Below are positions 5,205-7,465 of a stretch of 7,465 nucleotides of DNA, piece after piece. The stretch's first letter is position 1; each line of letters begins with the position of its first letter. The notes under the pieces were generated by a model that saw only the letters and a program-made list of their open reading frames with translations, was not told the DNA's origin and did no database searches. Both the position numbers and the translations under genes were made by a program. Source of the DNA: an uncultured Clostridia bacterium (lineage in GTDB: Bacteria; Bacillota; Clostridia; Oscillospirales; Oscillospiraceae); assembly GCA_937894515.1 (NCBI GenBank), contig CALCRH010000277.1, forward strand, positions 1 to 7,465, in the 5' to 3' direction.

Positions 5205-6565
5205 TACTCTTCACCGCCCGCATCCTCCGGCATGTAATCCCTCCGGATTCTCGCCCTCTGGGCCGCCGTCTCAGCCGGGAGATTATAATACCATCCCAGA
5301 TACCGCTCCGGCTGCAATAGTCCCGCCTGGACCTGCCGGAACCGCTCCTGTCCTTCCTTGTCCGGATCATACAGAATGCCGTCGCCGAAGTCCACCGTCC
5401 ATCCGTTCTCCGGAACCTCGTGTGCACCCGGCACCTGGTACAGTACGCCAAGAGCGCCGCACAGCTTCACCGCATCATCAACAGCTGCCCGCCACACATC
5501 CTGCAAGTCCTGCACGGTGAGGCTGTAGTCTCCCTTGCTGGATGTGATTTCTGTTGCCGTCCGCTCCTGCTCCTGTACATCGGATAGGATGCCCCGCTGC
5601 AGGCCTATGATGCTCTCAATTGCCCGCATGTAGCCATCCCGGCGGCGTTTATAGCTTTCGTCCCGCAGCTCCGGCGAAAAGATGGAAACGGGGAAGTCGC
5701 CCACGTTTGCCTCACTGATAGCCGTAAAGACTTCGTCCGCAAGCTTCAGCTTCCCGCCTTCCTTTTTCATCATGTCAACAGGTGCCATGATCCTGGATTT
5801 GCCGCGTTCAAACTCTCCGTTCAGGAGCGCTTCGTTTTCGTTTATCCTGTGGATTGCCTGCACTGCCGCGCTGTAGACGCTTACGCCGTCATTTCCGCCG
5901 TCCACGTTGTTGGTAATCGGCACCCGCATCTGTACCAGGCCAAGGCCCGCCACGGTCTCCGGGAACGTGTATTCATCCGGCAGCACTTCATACTGCGGCA
6001 GCGTGCTCAGCGGTACCCGTACGCCCACGCTGTTTTCGCTGTCGCTCTGGTACAGTATGTTCCGGATTGTCAGCAGTCCACCCGCCGCCGTCCGGCGCTC
6101 CAGCAGGGTGTACTTGTACCTCCCCTGATTTGTCGTCTCCGTTGTTCCGACGTCGGTTATTTCGCCATCTGCTCCCCTTCCGAAGATCAGCATGGCATCC
6201 CGCGCGATTACCACGCACTTCCAGCCGCTTGCCGTCGGTACCGGCTTTAGCAGCGCCTCGCCGCCCATCAGCAGCTTTTGAAATGCCTCTTTGCGCTTCT
6301 TGTCGTTCAGGGTCCTCAGAATATCCCCCGCATAGCTGTCCGATGCTGTTGTTGTGTATTCCGCAAACGTCGCCTTTGCCAGCTTGCGGACGATTGTATA
6401 GGGGATCTGCATGCAGGGGTCCTCTTTCTTGGTCGCCTCTGCTGTGTAGTAAAGCGTGAACCATTCCCGGATAGCTTCCTTCATAGCCTGGCTTGTAATG
6501 TCCTTTGCCTGGAATGCTTCCTCGTAGTTTGCCGCCCTGTTAAAAAATGCCGAAATCCAGCTCAT
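5204..6565 (-). CDS. Phage portal protein, SPP1 gp6-like
   Basis: This 453-residue protein forms the dodecameric ring at the unique capsid vertex through which DNA enters and leaves. Length and pattern match the SPP1 gp6-type portal family: an N-terminal wing region with IPYTIVRKLAKATFAEY (about 54-70), a beta-rich middle with FGRGADGEITDVG (128-140), a stem/clip region around 205-300, and the diagnostic late motif TATEITSSKGDYSLTVQDLQ (336-355), followed by GDGILYDPDKEG (394-405) and the conserved end YLGWYYNLPAETA (422-434). The start at ATG 6565 is supported by AAGGA just upstream and a 4-nt ATGA overlap with the coiled-coil gene. The stop TAA shares one base with the following ATG (TAATG), indicating translational coupling to the minor head protein, the usual neighbour. 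It appears complete, with about 60% G+C in its 3' end. Confidence 0.95.
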   Translation of the reverse strand: MSWISAFFNRAANYEEAFQAKDITSQAMKEAIREWFTLYYTAEATKKEDPCMQIPYTIVRKLAKATFAEYTTTASDSYAGDILRTLNDKKRKEAFQKLLMGGEALLKPVPTASGWKCVVIARDAMLIFGRGADGEITDVGTTETTNQGRYKYTLLERRTAAGGLLTIRNILYQSDSENSVGVRVPLSTLPQYEVLPDEYTFPETVAGLGLVQMRVPITNNVDGGNDGVSVYSAAVQAIHRINENEALLNGEFERGKSRIMAPVDMMKKEGGKLKLADEVFTAISEANVGDFPVSIFSPELRDESYKRRRDGYMRAIESIIGLQRGILSDVQEQERTATEITSSKGDYSLTVQDLQDVWRAAVDDAVKLCGALGVLYQVPGAHEVPENGWTVDFGDGILYDPDKEGQERFRQVQAGLLQPERYLGWYYNLPAETAAQRARIRRDYMPEDAGGEE

Positions 6566-6768
6566 TTGTCCTTATCCCCCATGTTTACCGTCACCCTGCT
6601 TCCGTATCGCATGGCCGTTTCCAGCCCTGCAATATAGCTCTGCTTTTCTGCGACTTCCTGCCGCAGCTCCGCATTCTCCCGCCGCAGTTTTTCGTTTTCT
6701 TCCCGCAGTGCGTCCTTGGCGTAAGCAGGAAGGTATGTATTTATCAGCCAGTTTCTGAGCCTGCCCAT
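6562..6768 (-). CDS. Small coiled-coil protein between terminase and portal, function unknown
   Basis: This is a 68-residue, highly charged protein that I do not recognise as a named family. Residues about 18-53 form a clear heptad-like helix (LREENEKLRRENAELRQEV), predicting a dimeric or trimeric coiled coil; a short C-terminal tail (GSRVTVNMGDKDK) follows. There is no signal peptide or membrane segment. The sequence reads GTGATG at the start: ATG at 6768 shares one base with the terminase TGA (TGATG), while GTG at 6771 gives a 4-nt GTGA overlap and adds one methionine. An AAGGAG at 6778-6783 is 9 nt from the ATG and 6 nt from the GTG, so either works. The stop TGA overlaps the portal ATG by 4 nt. 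The position suggests a packaging or portal accessory role, but this is inference from location only. Confidence 0.75.
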   Translation of the reverse strand: MGRLRNWLINTYLPAYAKDALREENEKLRRENAELRQEVAEKQSYIAGLETAMRYGSRVTVNMGDKDK

Positions 6769-7465
6769 CACTGCCCGCTCCTTCTCCAGATTTTGTTTGT
6801 GGCGTACCTTACCGCGTCAATGTGGTGGTTGGCCGTGTCCGGGTAGTCCGGCAGCACTTCCCCTGTTTTTTTGTCCCGCTCGTATTCATACTCAGCAAAT
6901 TCTTTTGCTGTGTCCGGGCACCGCTCCGGGTCAATGACAATCGCATAAAGACCTTGCAGCCACTTCATGGAGTAATTCACAGACCCAGGGCCTTTCTCCG
7001 ATCCTACCGCCCGGATTCCGAATGCCCGGTAGTCATTTACGCTCTTTTCTTCTGCGCTGTCGCAGATTACCATTTCTTCCTGTGGAATCCGCTGCTTTAC
7101 CAGCTCCGCGGTGCCCTCGTTCCTGGTCTTTCTGCGTGTCAGTTCGTCGAATATGTACAGTGTCTTTCGTGCTGCATCGTAGTGCGTCCGGTTAAATGCA
7201 AAAGGATCCGGGTACCAGCCCCAGTCCACGCCGGACGTGATCCGGTCGAACTGCTTTATCTCATTCTCTGTAATCGCCCGCAGATTCAGATTCTCGAAAA
7301 CCTGTGTTCCGCTGCCTACGATCTCCCCCAGGTATTCATGCCGGTATGCTGTCTCATTGGTCGCTTTCAGGTATTCTGCATCCTCCAGAAACGCCGGTCC
7401 CAGCCATGCCGGCGGCGTTGTCAGATATGTGGAGTGATGCACCCGCTTGCCTTTTTTTGTTTCCC
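6768..7465 (-). CDS. terL: Phage terminase large subunit, C-terminal part (nuclease domain), truncated by window edge
   Basis: This is the packaging motor subunit that pumps DNA into the procapsid and cuts the concatemer. Only the last ~231 codons are present; the frame stays open to base 7465, so the ATPase domain (Walker A/B) lies outside. A GTG at 7442 is an in-frame valine (VHHSTYL), not the start. The visible segment begins at the end of the ATPase domain (WLGPAFLEDAEYL, AYRHEYLGE) and continues into the RuvC/RNase H-like nuclease domain typical of PBSX-type terminases (Terminase_6C). The three expected metal-binding acidic residues are recognisable: Asp in GVDWGWYPDP (codon near 7225), Asp in VICDSAEEKS (near 7060) and Asp in NHHIDAVRYA (near 6817). 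The C-terminus looks intact and ends in TGA at 6768-6770, which overlaps the next gene's start. Family assignment is confident; which subfamily (cos or pac) cannot be decided here. Confidence 0.95.
   Translation of the reverse strand, partial: ETKKGKRVHHSTYLTTPPAWLGPAFLEDAEYLKATNETAYRHEYLGEIVGSGTQVFENLNLRAITENEIKQFDRITSGVDWGWYPDPFAFNRTHYDAARKTLYIFDELTRRKTRNEGTAELVKQRIPQEEMVICDSAEEKSVNDYRAFGIRAVGSEKGPGSVNYSMKWLQGLYAIVIDPERCPDTAKEFAEYEYERDKKTGEVLPDYPDTANHHIDAVRYATNKIWRRSGQ

Overview
The window is part of the head-morphogenesis module of a tailed, double-stranded DNA phage or prophage. All supported genes lie on the minus strand, so transcription runs from the right end (7465) to the left end (1). 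Gene content (PBSX/SPP1-like terminase, SPP1 gp6-like portal, 'minor capsid protein 2' type MuF protein, GP20-type scaffold, HK97-fold capsid), strong AAGGAGG-type ribosome binding sites and roughly 55-60% G+C in the core genes suggest a phage of a moderately high-GC Firmicute. A gut clostridium of the Oscillospiraceae/Faecalibacterium type is my best guess; this is inference, and no host gene is present to confirm it.

Layout in transcription order. 7465-6768: C-terminal nuclease half of the terminase large subunit. 6768-6562: a 68-residue coiled-coil protein. 6565-5204: portal. 5204-3567: MuF minor head protein whose last ~110 residues are a polymorphic-toxin domain (type 50, predicted RNase). 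3570-3361: a very acidic 69-residue Sm-like protein, overlapping the toxin gene by 4 nt and a candidate immunity gene. 3362-3333: intrinsic terminator overlapping that gene's stop codon. 3304-2543: an orphan adenine-methyltransferase-like gene with a 12-alanine tract made by a hexanucleotide repeat. 2527-2495: a second, stronger intrinsic terminator. 2403-1843: scaffold. 1813-941: major capsid protein. 925-569: head-tail connector. 569-201: head-closure/minor capsid protein (DUF6751-like). 204-1: start of another minor capsid protein, running off the left end.

How they fit together: the terminase packages DNA through the portal; scaffold and capsid build the procapsid; the MuF protein is a minor head component expected to be packaged or ejected; the connector, head-closure and minor capsid proteins finish the neck. 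The early and late genes are tightly coupled by 1-4 nt overlaps. The pattern breaks between the MuF gene and the scaffold, where a toxin/candidate-immunity pair and a methyltransferase sit between two terminators. This looks like accessory (moron-like) cargo inserted between conserved head genes and is the most interesting part of the window. There is no non-coding stretch over 300 bases, and I see no tRNA, CRISPR array, insertion sequence or attachment site.
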